From the NCBI GenBank assembly GCA_023451855.1, contig JAEXXY010000362.1, positions 1-28,538 of the forward strand: a stretch of 28,538 bases of DNA. The letters are read 5' to 3'. Shown here in pieces: positions 22,311-28,538 of the stretch (positions are counted from its first letter, which is position 1; the number at the start of each line of letters is the position of its first letter). Made by a program: the position numbers and the translations under genes. Source of the stretch: Actinomycetes bacterium (GTDB taxonomy: Bacteria > Actinomycetota > Actinomycetes > Actinomycetales > Dermatophilaceae). The notes under the pieces are model-generated. The model searched no databases, had not been told where the DNA came from, and worked only from the letters and a program-made list of their open reading frames with translations.

Positions 22311-22975
22311 GGGCGCGCGGCGAAACGCTCGATGAGCTCGGTCGGACCGCTCACGATGAGCATGTGGTGCGCGGAGATCTTCGTCTGCGGCACCGCGTAC
22401 GTGAAGTCCTCGCCGGGGGCCTTGACCCCGACGATCGTCACGCCGTACTTGCGGCGCACCTGGCTTTGCTCGAGCGTGAAGCCGATGGTCTCGCTCGGCG
22501 GCTTGAGCTTGACGATGGCGAACCCGTCGTCGAACTCGATGTAGTCGAGCATCTTGCCGTTGACGAGGTGCGCGACGCGTCGGCCCGAGTCCGCCTCGGG
22601 CGAGATGACGTGGTGCACCCCGATGCGGTCGAGGATCCGCTTGTGCTCGGGCGAGAGCGCCTTCGCCCAGATCGAGGGCACCCCGGCGTCGACGAGGTTG
22701 GCGGCCGCCAGCACCGAGGACTCGACCGAGGAGCCGATGCCGACGATGGCGATCTTCGGGCTCGCGTCGCGGATCATCTCCAGGGCCGAGGAGTGCGCCA
22801 TGTCGGCGTGCACGACCTTGGCCACCTTGTTGACGTACGACTCGGCGATGCCGTTGTCGCGCTCGACGGCGATGACCCGGTGGCCGAGACGCGTCAGCTC
22901 GAGGGCGACGGCGGAGCCGAAACGTCCGAGTCCGATGACGAGGACGTCGTCGTCGAACAGGCGGTTGCGGGCCAT
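22307..22975 (-). CDS. TrkA/KtrA family potassium uptake regulator
   Basis: The 222-aa cytosolic protein has an RCK_N Rossmann domain with GLGRFG (residues 15-20) and the NAD/ATP-binding acidic residue Glu38 (VIAVE). An RCK_C domain follows (about 135-222), including TLEQSQVRRKYGVTIVGVK and MLIVSGPTELIERF. Such proteins gate Ktr/Trk potassium channels, and in several bacteria the RCK_C domain binds c-di-AMP, the messenger made by DisA. No KtrB/TrkH channel gene is next to it; the only neighbour in its operon is the YrdB-like gene. It starts at ATG 22973-22975, with GAGGT seven bases upstream. Confidence 0.9.
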   Translation of the reverse strand: MARNRLFDDDVLVIGLGRFGSAVALELTRLGHRVIAVERDNGIAESYVNKVAKVVHADMAHSSALEMIRDASPKIAIVGIGSSVESSVLAAANLVDAGVPSIWAKALSPEHKRILDRIGVHHVISPEADSGRRVAHLVNGKMLDYIEFDDGFAIVKLKPPSETIGFTLEQSQVRRKYGVTIVGVKAPGEDFTYAVPQTKISAHHMLIVSGPTELIERFAARP

Positions 22976-23018
22976 GTGAGATACCTCTTTCGCGGGGCTC
23001 GCGCCTCCTCGGACGCGA

Positions 23019-23024
23019 TAGCGT
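23019..23024 (+). promoter_or_regulatory. -10 box TAGCGT for leaderless acuC
   Basis: TAGCGT fits TANNNT and ends seven bases before the ATG at 23032. The interval (CTCAATC) carries no ribosome-binding site. Confidence 0.5.
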
Positions 23025-23031
23025 CTCAATC

Positions 23032-24228
23032 ATGCCAAGTCAGGCTCGGGTCGTCTGGGACTCCTCGTTCACGCGGTACGACTTCGGGCCGACCCATCCC
23101 ATGGCGCCCGTCCGGCTCGACCTGACGGCGCGGCTCTGCGAGGCCCTCGGGGTCCTCGACGAGCCGGGCGTCGAGGTCGTCGGCGCCGATGCGGCGGCCG
23201 ACGCGCTCCTGGAGACGGTCCACGACGCCGACTACGTCGCCGCCGTCAAGGCAGCGTCGGCGGACCCGGCGTCGGCCGACGGGTCCTACGGCCTCGGCAC
23301 CGAGGACGACCCGGCCTTCCGCGGGATGCACGAGGCGAGCGCCCGCGTCGTCTCCGGCACCGTCGACAGCGCCCGTGCCGTCTGGGAGGGCGCGGCCGAG
23401 CACGCCGTGAACTTCACCGGCGGCCTGCACCACGCGATGCCGGGTGCCGCGAGCGGGTTCTGCGTGTACAACGACATCGCCGTCGGCATCCGGTGGCTGC
23501 TCGACCACGGGGCCGAGCGCGTCGCGTACGTCGACATTGACGTGCACCACGGCGACGGCGTCGAGCGGATCTTCTGGGACGACCCGCGGGTGCTGACGAT
23601 CTCCGTGCACGAGTCCGGCCGGGCGCTCTTCCCCGGCACCGGCTGGCCGAGCGACATCGGTGGCAAGGGCGCCGAGGGCACCGCGGTCAACCTCGCGCTC
23701 CCACCCGGACTCACCGACGCCGGCTGGCTGCGCGCCATCCACGCCGTCGTCCCGGCGGTCGTGCGCTCCTTCAAGCCCGACGTCCTCGTCACCCAGCACG
23801 GCTGCGACACCCACGCCGAGGACCCCCTCGCGCACTTCGCCGTCACCGTCGATGCCCAGCGCGCCGCGGCCGACGCGTTCCACCGCCTCGCGCACGACGT
23901 GTGCGAAGGGCGCTGGGTGGCGCTCGGCGGCGGCGGGTACGAGGTGGTCGACGTCGTACCGCGCACCTGGACGCACCTGACGGCGATCGCCGCCCACGCC
24001 CCGATCAAGACCTCCGTCGAGGTGCCGCAGGACTGGCGCGACCATGTCGAGCAGGTGTTCGGACGGCCCGGCCCGAGACGGATGGGCGACCTCACCGCCG
24101 AGGACGGCCCGCTGTGGTGGCGGTCCTGGGAGATGGGCTACGACCCGGCCAGCGAGGTCGACCGTGCGGTCATGGCCACGAGGTCGGCCGTCTTCCCGCA
24201 CCACGGGCTCGACATCCACTTCGACTGA
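23032..24228 (+). CDS. acuC: AcuC-type class I histone deacetylase family protein
   Basis: AcuC is a zinc amidohydrolase. In Bacillus it deacetylates and so activates acetyl-CoA synthetase. The 398-aa protein has the class I deacetylase active site: His-His in GGLHHAMPG (133-134), YVDIDVHHGDG with Asp168, Asp170 and His172 (charge relay and zinc ligands), the zinc ligand Asp259 in QHGCDTHAEDP, and the catalytic-tyrosine loop GGGGYE. Length matches AcuC (about 390 aa) rather than polyamine deacetylases. No acetyl-CoA synthetase gene is adjacent here. It is transcribed from its own probably leaderless promoter, divergent from ktrA. Confidence 0.9.
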   Translation: MPSQARVVWDSSFTRYDFGPTHPMAPVRLDLTARLCEALGVLDEPGVEVVGADAAADALLETVHDADYVAAVKAASADPASADGSYGLGTEDDPAFRGMHEASARVVSGTVDSARAVWEGAAEHAVNFTGGLHHAMPGAASGFCVYNDIAVGIRWLLDHGAERVAYVDIDVHHGDGVERIFWDDPRVLTISVHESGRALFPGTGWPSDIGGKGAEGTAVNLALPPGLTDAGWLRAIHAVVPAVVRSFKPDVLVTQHGCDTHAEDPLAHFAVTVDAQRAAADAFHRLAHDVCEGRWVALGGGGYEVVDVVPRTWTHLTAIAAHAPIKTSVEVPQDWRDHVEQVFGRPGPRRMGDLTAEDGPLWWRSWEMGYDPASEVDRAVMATRSAVFPHHGLDIHFD

Positions 24229-24232
24229 ACTC

Positions 24233-24480
24233 TTGGCGCCTGCTTCGCCCGGCTCGTGCCGTGGCGCCCTTCAGGCGTCGCCTTCCTCCGCTGCGCTCGC
24301 TCGTTCCTGTTGTTGGCGCCTCGCTTCGCTGCGGCGCGTGCCGCGGCGCCCTTCAGGCGTCGCCTTCCTCCGCTGCGCTCGCTCGTTCCTCGCTCGCTGC
24401 GCTGCGTCCAGGCGACGCCGGCGCCACGGCGTGTCCTTGGCGCCTGCTTCGCCCGGCGTGTGCCCCGGCGCTCGTGGCCG
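24233..24480. repeat. GC-rich direct repeats filling the acuC-aspS gap
   Basis: TTGGCGCCT begins three units at 24233, 24313 and 24437. The first two share an identical 46-bp block (24263-24308 and 24345-24390). The third begins identically to the first (TTGGCGCCTGCTTCGCCCGG) but then diverges. I see no gene. Open frames through the region are Arg/Pro-rich artefacts. It may be a dispersed intergenic repeat family or a decayed element. Confidence 0.8.
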
Positions 24481-24487
24481 AAATCGG

Positions 24488-24517
24488 TTGGTCCACAACA
24501 GTCTGAGCGCCTAGCCT
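24488..24517 (+). promoter_or_regulatory. Promoter for the aspS leader
   Basis: TTGGTC (24488-24493) and TAGCCT (24512-24517) are spaced 18 bp. The -35 matches consensus only moderately. Transcription from about 24523-24525 gives a leader of about 140 nt before the aspS ATG, which is the right extent for the putative T-box. Confidence 0.5.
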
Positions 24518-24523
24518 TGGCCG

Positions 24524-24663
24524 CACGGCGACGACGGGCCTGACGATCCTGAGCCGAGCACGACAAGAGGCCACCGCACTTCCGCGGTGGCGAAGGTGTG
24601 GTGGCACAGCGACATTCCCCATCGCCCACACCTCCGGGGCACGAACCCACCGGAGGTGAACGG
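24524..24663 (+). promoter_or_regulatory. Putative translational T-box riboswitch (ultrashort stem I, Asp-type)
   Basis: Elements in order: a short stem I, CGGC (24526-24529) with GCCG (24553-24556), with inner GGG/TCC and a loop holding GAC (24542-24544), an Asp codon; stem III GCCACCGC (24570-24577) with GCGGTGGC (24584-24591); then AGGTGTGG (24594-24601) pairing with CCACACCT (24626-24633), enclosing TGGCACAGCGA (from 24602), which resembles the T-box TGGNACCGCG. TGGC would pair with the GCCA end of tRNA-Asp. The alternative hairpin CACCTCCGG (24629-24637) with CCGGAGGTG (24650-24658) hides the Shine-Dalgarno. The two hairpins exclude each other, as in a translational T-box. One core position deviates (A for C). 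Confidence 0.65.
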
Positions 24664-24664
24664 A

Positions 24665-26026
24665 ATGCAACCGACCCCATCGACCGTCACGACCCATGTG
24701 ACACCCACTCCCGAAGGAGCTGGCGGCCCAGCCGGCCCCGCCCGCGTCCTGGCGCGCGACCTCGCCACCGTCGGCGACGGCGGTGCGGCCGTCCTCATGG
24801 GCTGGGTGCACCGGCGGCGCGTCCTCGCCAGTGTCAGCTTCCTCGTCGTGCGCGACCGCTCCGGCCTGGCCCAGGTCGTCGTGCGCGAGCCCGAGGCCCT
24901 CGCGGCCCTCGCGTCGGTGCCCGAGGAGACGACGGTGCGTGTCACCGGACGTGTCAGTCTCAACCCGTCCGCGCCCGGCGGGGCCGAGCTCGTCGAGCCG
25001 GTGCTGGAGGCCCTGACCGAGCCGGCGCAGGCGCCGCCCGTCGAGCTGTGGCGCCCGAGCTTCGGGGGCGGCCTGCCGACGCTCCTGGACCACGCGGCGG
25101 TGACGCTGCGGCACCCGCGCCACCGCGCCGCCTGGGCCATCGCCTCGGCGTCGATGCGTGGGTTCCGTTCTGCGCTGGGCGAACTCGAGTTCACCGAGAT
25201 CGCCACGCCGAAGCTCGTCGGCACCGCCACGGAGTCCGGGGCCAACGTCTTCACCGTCGACTACTTCGGGCGCACGGCCTACCTGGCACAGAGCCCGCAG
25301 CTGTACAAGCAGATGCTCGTGGGCGTGTTCGAGCGGGTCTTCGAGGTGGGTCCGGTGTTCCGGGCCGAACCCCACGACACGGTCCGCCACCTCGCGCAGT
25401 ACACCTCGCTCGACGCCGAGCTCGGCTTCGTCCGCGACCACCGCGACGTGCTCGCGGTGCTGCGTGAGGCGGTGGCCGGGATGGTCGAGGCGGTCCGGGA
25501 GGGCGCGTCCGAGGCCGTCGCGACGCTCGGCATCGAGCTGCCCGTCGTGCCGGAGCAGATCCCGGTGATCCACTTCAGCGACGCGCTGGGCCTCGTCGGA
25601 GCGGACCCGGACGAGCCCGACCTCAGCCCCGCGCACGAGCGCGCCCTGGGGGAGTGGGCGCTGACCGAGCACGGTTCGGACTTCCTTGCCGTGGAGGGGT
25701 ATCCCATGGCCAAGCGGCCGTTCTACACCCACCCGCAGCCGGGCGACGAGCGGTGGAGCAACAGCTTCGACCTGCTCTTCCGCGGCCTCGAGCTGACGAC
25801 CGGCGGGCAACGGCTGCACCGACCGTCGGACTACGCGGCAGCGCTCGCGCGCACCGGCACCGACGCGTCGGTCCTCGCCGGCTACCTCGACGCCTTCGCG
25901 CACGGGATGCCTCCGCACGGCGGTTTCGCGATCGGCCTGGAGCGTTGGGTCGCGCGCCTGACCGGGGCCGAGAACGTCCGCGAGGTGACGCTGTTCCCGC
26001 GCGACCTGCACCGTCTCGAGCCCTAG
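24665..26026 (+). CDS. aspS: Aspartate-tRNA ligase, archaeal-type (AspRS2, probably non-discriminating)
   Basis: This class II synthetase charges tRNA-Asp, and possibly tRNA-Asn, with aspartate. The 453-aa protein has an N-terminal OB-fold anticodon-binding domain (about 42-118, VLMGWVHRRRVLASVSFLVV). Its catalytic domain has class II motif 2 (FEVGPVFRAEPHDTVRHL, FRAE 232-235) and motif 3 (GFAIGLERWVARLTG). It lacks the GAD insertion of typical bacterial AspRS (about 590 aa), so it is the short archaeal/AspRS2 type. The start is ATG 24665, six bases after GGAGGTG. The frame is open to an ATG at 24587, but that would code through the T-box. If it also charges tRNA-Asn, GatCAB would be needed. 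Confidence 0.88.
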   Translation: MQPTPSTVTTHVTPTPEGAGGPAGPARVLARDLATVGDGGAAVLMGWVHRRRVLASVSFLVVRDRSGLAQVVVREPEALAALASVPEETTVRVTGRVSLNPSAPGGAELVEPVLEALTEPAQAPPVELWRPSFGGGLPTLLDHAAVTLRHPRHRAAWAIASASMRGFRSALGELEFTEIATPKLVGTATESGANVFTVDYFGRTAYLAQSPQLYKQMLVGVFERVFEVGPVFRAEPHDTVRHLAQYTSLDAELGFVRDHRDVLAVLREAVAGMVEAVREGASEAVATLGIELPVVPEQIPVIHFSDALGLVGADPDEPDLSPAHERALGEWALTEHGSDFLAVEGYPMAKRPFYTHPQPGDERWSNSFDLLFRGLELTTGGQRLHRPSDYAAALARTGTDASVLAGYLDAFAHGMPPHGGFAIGLERWVARLTGAENVREVTLFPRDLHRLEP

Positions 26027-26231
26027 GGCCGGGGTCGTCCGAGGCGCGGACGAGCTCCGGAATCACAGCAGTCTCTCGGCGCGCCTCCTTGCCTTTCCCG
26101 GCCCGATTTCCCCGTCCACTTCCCCTCCAGTCACATCTGCCCCTAGTGTTGCTTCTTGCACCTGCGTGCAGTTTCGCCGGAGGGGAAGCCGGCGACGCGC
26201 GGATGCACCCAACAGAAGATCGGGGTATCAC
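26027..26231. other. Intergenic region with promoter of the HTH gene
   Basis: About 205 bases without a gene. TAGTGT (26144-26149) is a good -10 box for the HTH gene and gives a leader of about 75 nt. The stretch 26080-26160 is AT-richer than average. I see no -35 match at standard spacing and no terminator for aspS. Confidence 0.45.
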
Positions 26232-26432
26232 ATGTCGAATGAGCGCCAGCTCGCCGAGGTGCGGTTCCTGACCGTCGCCGAGGTCGCCTCGATCATGCGC
26301 GTGTCCAAGATGACGGTCTACCGGCTCGTCCACGGCGGGGAGCTCCCCGCCGTCCGGGTCGGCCGCTCCTTCCGGGTTCCGGAGGATGCGGTGCACAAGT
26401 ACCTGCAGACGTCGTACATCGACACCGCGTGA
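26232..26432 (+). CDS. Small HTH (excisionase/MerR-like, BldC-related) DNA-binding protein
   Basis: The 66-aa protein is one winged helix-turn-helix domain: FLTVAEVASIMRVSKMTVYRLV (residues 12-33) as HTH, then ELPAVRVGRSFRVPE (37-51) as the wing. This is the excisionase-family/BldC-like fold. Despite the family name there is no phage or integrase nearby. From memory, orthologues sit beside the bS22 gene and an SDR epimerase gene in mycobacteria (Rv0500A region) and in Streptomyces, so it is a conserved actinobacterial regulator rather than a mobile-element gene. The ATG at 26232 fits the family start. The ribosome-binding site is weak (GATCGGGG). It is monocistronic, with a terminator 20 bases downstream. 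Confidence 0.88.
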   Translation: MSNERQLAEVRFLTVAEVASIMRVSKMTVYRLVHGGELPAVRVGRSFRVPEDAVHKYLQTSYIDTA

Positions 26433-26452
26433 CATCAGCGTCACACCGCACC

Positions 26453-26494
26453 AGAGGGCGGGCCGGGCCACACGGCCCGGACCGCCCTCTTGTC
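26453..26494 (+). terminator. Rho-independent terminator of the HTH gene
   Basis: AGAGGGCGGGCCGGGCC (26453-26469) pairs with GGCCCGGACCGCCCTCT (26474-26490) around ACAC, giving 16 base pairs with one G-A mismatch. TTGT follows as a short U-rich tail. This is the clearest classical terminator in the window. Confidence 0.85.
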
Positions 26495-26580
26495 GTCCCA
26501 GCCGGGTGCGTCGCGGGCCTGGCGGCGAGGTCGCGTCGAGGTTCGAGTCGACCTCACGCAGAGGCCGTCGGGCACTGCTT

Positions 26581-26610
26581 TTGGGTTCGACGCCACGCAC
26601 ACGCTAGGCT
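26581..26610 (+). promoter_or_regulatory. Promoter of the bS22 gene
   Basis: TTGGGT (26581-26586) and TAGGCT (26605-26610) are 18 bp apart. Transcription would start near 26617, leaving a leader of about 100 nt before the ATG at 26716. Confidence 0.5.
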
Positions 26611-26659
26611 GTGAAGCCTGTTCGGCTCGTGACACATCGACTGCACTGCACTTGACGGT

Positions 26660-26679
26660 GTGTCGACGCAGGTCGACAC
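26660..26679 (+). promoter_or_regulatory. Hairpin in the bS22 leader
   Basis: GTGTCGAC (26660-26667) and GTCGACAC (26672-26679) form a perfect 8-bp stem with loop GCAG, about 27 bases before the ribosome-binding site. It could be a ribosomal-protein autoregulatory site or a DNA operator. Function is inferred from position only. Confidence 0.4.
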
Positions 26680-26715
26680 GTTCGTCAGCAATCCAGTCGC
26701 ACGACAAGGACAACC

Positions 26716-26814
26716 ATGGGCTCTGTCATCAAGAAGCGCCGCAAGCGGATGGCGAAGAAGAAGCACCGCAAGCTGCTGCGCAAGACGCGTCACCAGCGTC
26801 GTAACAAGAAGTGA
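26716..26814 (+). CDS. 30S ribosomal protein bS22 (AURKAIP1/COX24 domain)
   Basis: This is a 32-residue, extremely basic protein: MGSVIKKRRKRMAKKKH, then RKLLRKTRHQRRNKK, with over half Lys/Arg. It matches the tiny actinobacterial AURKAIP1/COX24-domain protein identified in mycobacterial ribosome structures as bS22, on the small subunit. The ATG is at 26716, with AAGGA six bases upstream (26706-26710), and the TGA is at 26812-26814. Genes this short are often missed. Its place between the HTH gene and the SDR gene is, from memory, conserved across actinobacteria. It has its own promoter and leader hairpin and is followed by three successive hairpins, consistent with high expression as a separate unit. 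Confidence 0.9.
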   Translation: MGSVIKKRRKRMAKKKHRKLLRKTRHQRRNKK

Positions 26815-26816
26815 CC

Positions 26817-26891
26817 TGACTCCTCCTGGAGTCATCGTCGCGGGCCCAGCCCGCGACACCGTCGACCCTCGCCCGACCTCGGGTGAGGGTC
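26817..26891 (+). terminator. Three consecutive hairpins after bS22
   Basis: Hairpin 1 is TGACTCC/GGAGTCA (26817-26834). Hairpin 2 is GTCGCGGGC/GCCCGCGAC (26837-26857). Hairpin 3 is GACCCTC plus CCCGA pairing with TCGGG plus GAGGGTC (26864-26891). All arms are perfect or nearly so. Together they probably insulate the following SDR gene from strong bS22 transcription. None has a U-tract. Confidence 0.65.
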
Positions 26892-26994
26892 GTTCGCGTC
26901 TCCGGGGGTGTTCGACGTGCGCGACGGCTCGCAGGGCACGCCCGTGCGACGAGACCCACACCGCGTCGCGCGGCGCGGACGGGGGCGTGCTGGG

Positions 26995-27000
26995 TAGGCT
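26995..27000 (+). promoter_or_regulatory. -10 box candidate TAGGCT for the SDR gene
   Basis: TAGGCT, identical to the bS22 -10 hexamer, lies 87 bases before the ATG at 27088. No clear -35 is visible. The rest of the 26892-27087 gap shows no gene. Confidence 0.4.
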
Positions 27001-27087
27001 TTCCAAGGACGAGGGAGCCGGCGCCCCGGCGCCCGGGCCCGACCGTCGCACCCCTGCTGACCGCCGACCCGAGGACTGGAGGAGCCG

Positions 27088-28134
27088 ATGGCCAAGGTCG
27101 TTCTGGTGACCGGAGTCTCCCGGTACCTCGGCGGCCTCTACGCGCGGCGCCTCTCGGCCGACCCTGCCATCGAGCGCATCCTCGGCGTCGACGTCGTGCC
27201 ACCGCGGCACTCGATCGGCCGCGCCGAGTTCGTCCGGGCCGACATCCGCAACCCGATGATCGGGCGGATCATGGCGCAGGCGAAGGTCGACACCGTCGTG
27301 CACATGAACGTCATCGCCACCCCCAAGGACACCGGCGGCCGGATGACGCAGAAGGAGATCAACGTCATCGGCACGATGCAGCTGCTCGCCGCGTGCCAGA
27401 AGTCGGAGTCGGTGAGCCGCCTCGTCGTCAAGTCGTCCGCGTCCGTGTACGGCTCGTCGCCGCGCGACCCCGCGATGTTCAGCGAGGACATGAGCCCCAA
27501 GACCATGCCGCGCACCGGGTTCGGCAAGGACTCCGTGGAGGTCGAGGGCTACGTGCGGGGATTCTCCCGCCGCCGGCCCGACGTCGAGATCACGATGCTT
27601 CGCCTGGCCAACGTCGTCGGCCCGAGCATCCACACCGCGCTCACCGACTACTTCGCCCTGCCGGTCGTGCCGGTGCCGCTCGGTTTCGACGGGCGCTTCC
27701 AGTTCCTCCACGAGGACGACGCGACGGCCGCCATGATTCTCGCGACCACCGGCCCAGCGGTCGGCATCGTCAACGTCGCCGCCGACGGCTTCCTCACCGT
27801 CACCCAGTGCACCGCCATCGCGCGCCGCCCGATCCTGCCGGTGCCGCTGGCCGCGGCGGGCGTCTTCGGCAGCGTCGTGCGTCGCAGCGGCCTGGCCGAC
27901 TTCTCCCGCGACCAGCTGACCTTTCTCGCCTTCGGCCGCGGGCTCGACACCCACCGGATGCGCGAGGTCCTCGGGTTCGAGCCGCAGTACACGACGCGGT
28001 CGGCCTTCGAGCACTACGCCCACCACCTGCGCCCGGCCGTACCGGGGGTCGACGGCGTGTCCGAGGCCGTCACCGACGCCGCCGGAGGCACGGCCGCCGC
28101 CATCGCCCGAGTCTTCGACAGGATCCAGCCGTGA
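27088..28134 (+). CDS. NAD-dependent epimerase/dehydratase family protein (atypical extended SDR)
   Basis: The 348-aa protein is an extended SDR with an N-terminal Rossmann fold: VLVTGVSRYLGG (residues 5-16), where the glycine-rich loop is GVSRYLG rather than the usual GxxGxxG, and Asp35 in GVDVVPP for the cofactor ribose. SSASVYGSSPR (about 116-126) holds the usual Ser position. Where a YxxxK catalytic pair is expected there is FGKDSVEVEGY (145-155), so the tyrosine is missing or displaced. It may bind NAD(P) without standard epimerase activity. The mycobacterial neighbour of bS22, GalE2, is of this family from memory. It starts at ATG 27088, with GGAGGAG upstream, and overlaps the next gene by GTGA. 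Confidence 0.85.
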   Translation: MAKVVLVTGVSRYLGGLYARRLSADPAIERILGVDVVPPRHSIGRAEFVRADIRNPMIGRIMAQAKVDTVVHMNVIATPKDTGGRMTQKEINVIGTMQLLAACQKSESVSRLVVKSSASVYGSSPRDPAMFSEDMSPKTMPRTGFGKDSVEVEGYVRGFSRRRPDVEITMLRLANVVGPSIHTALTDYFALPVVPVPLGFDGRFQFLHEDDATAAMILATTGPAVGIVNVAADGFLTVTQCTAIARRPILPVPLAAAGVFGSVVRRSGLADFSRDQLTFLAFGRGLDTHRMREVLGFEPQYTTRSAFEHYAHHLRPAVPGVDGVSEAVTDAAGGTAAAIARVFDRIQP

Positions 28135-28538
28135 GCCCCGCCCGCCCGGAACCGGACACCCCGACCGGCCCGAACGACGGCGCCGACCAGACGGGCGCGA
28201 CCGACGCGACCGACGCTGCGTCCGTGGCTCGCCCGCCGGCGAAAGGCGCCGCGCCGAAGGAGCCGACGCCGAAGAAGGCTGCAGCGAAGACGTCGAGCGC
28301 GCGGAAGGCGACCGCCAGGAAGGCAGCGAAGACGTCGAGCGCGCGGAAGCCCACGGCCAAGAAGACAGCGGAGAAGGGCACGCCGGAGAAGTCCACGACG
28401 AAGAAGACGACGGACACCGCGAAGGCAGCGCCGCAACCGACGACCGCACCGGCCACGAAGGCCGTGGCGGCCGCGGCGAGGCCGAGCCGCGGTGCGTTCG
28501 CCGCGGGGGCCGCGCGGGCGTCGGGGGAGCGGCTGCGC
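28131..28538 (+). CDS. Partial gene, Lys/Ala/Pro-rich N-terminus, possibly a lysophospholipid acyltransferase
   Basis: The frame opens at GTG 28131, overlapping the SDR stop (GTGA), and stays open for 136 codons to the end of the window. The visible part is low complexity: an acidic/Thr-rich lead (about 1-32), then a histone-H1-like Lys-Ala-Pro-Ser tract including AAKTSSARK twice (a 27-bp exact repeat, 28281-28307 and 28323-28349), then AAARPSRGAFAAGAARASGERLR. No domain is visible. In related actinobacteria, as I recall, a PlsC-type acyltransferase follows this SDR gene, so the domain may begin beyond the edge. The coupling to the SDR gene implies a joint role, perhaps in envelope lipid metabolism. 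Confidence 0.6.
   Translation, partial: MSPARPEPDTPTGPNDGADQTGATDATDAASVARPPAKGAAPKEPTPKKAAAKTSSARKATARKAAKTSSARKPTAKKTAEKGTPEKSTTKKTTDTAKAAPQPTTAPATKAVAAAARPSRGAFAAGAARASGERLR

Noticed and set aside
24587..24664. Start of aspS at ATG 24587
   Set aside because: It would code through the T-box hairpins and add 26 atypical residues. ATG 24665 has a near-perfect Shine-Dalgarno.
24233..24664. A coding sequence in the repeat region before aspS
   Set aside because: Open frames exist only because the DNA is so GC-rich. They are repetitive, Arg/Ala/Ser-rich and lack ribosome-binding sites.
26166..26432. Phage excisionase at the HTH gene
   Set aside because: The family name alone suggests this. There is no integrase, attachment-site repeat or phage gene nearby, and the neighbourhood resembles a conserved actinobacterial locus.

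Overview
The window is very GC-rich, with GTG starts, many 4-base ATGA/GTGA overlaps and gene families typical of high-GC Gram-positive bacteria: Lsr2, a mycothiol-dependent-enzyme-like protein, an actinobacterial bS22 and a BldC-like small HTH protein. I read it as a chromosomal segment of an actinobacterium, probably a Micrococcales/Intrasporangiaceae-like organism. The genus is inference. I see no phage, insertion sequence, CRISPR array or tRNA/rRNA gene.

Left third (1-12.5 kb): lsr2 and a small membrane protein on the minus strand, then radA, disA and mutY on the plus strand (DNA repair and c-di-AMP signalling). Next come a PPOX/F420-type flavin-fold protein and a three-gene ABC-2 exporter operon (two permeases and an ATPase). 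An acetyltransferase of the ArgA type, an LCP-family lipoprotein and clpC follow on the minus strand. From memory, the lsr2/radA/disA/mutY/clpC grouping is also seen in mycobacteria.

Middle (12.5-24.2 kb): a frameshifted DUF559/AbiEi-like gene sits between two outward-pointing arrays of a 51-bp-period palindromic repeat. It is followed by a deaminase/methyltransferase pair, a secreted fibronectin-III-like protein, a flavin-dependent 2-hydroxy-acid oxidase with a maleylpyruvate-isomerase-family partner, proline dehydrogenase next to P5C reductase, two GNAT acetyltransferases, a KtrA-type K+ regulator with a YrdB-like partner, and an AcuC-type deacetylase.

Right part (24.2-28.5 kb): a repeat-filled gap, then an archaeal-type aspartyl-tRNA synthetase. 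Its leader looks like a translational, ultrashort, Asp-specific T-box riboswitch; this is the most interesting signal in the window. After it come a 66-aa HTH protein with a strong terminator, the 32-aa ribosomal protein bS22 followed by three consecutive hairpins, an atypical SDR epimerase, and the lysine/alanine-rich N-terminus of a gene that runs off the edge.

Several genes (radA, mutY, the LCP gene, acuC) have a TANNNT -10 box only 6-7 bases before the start codon and no Shine-Dalgarno, which suggests leaderless mRNAs.
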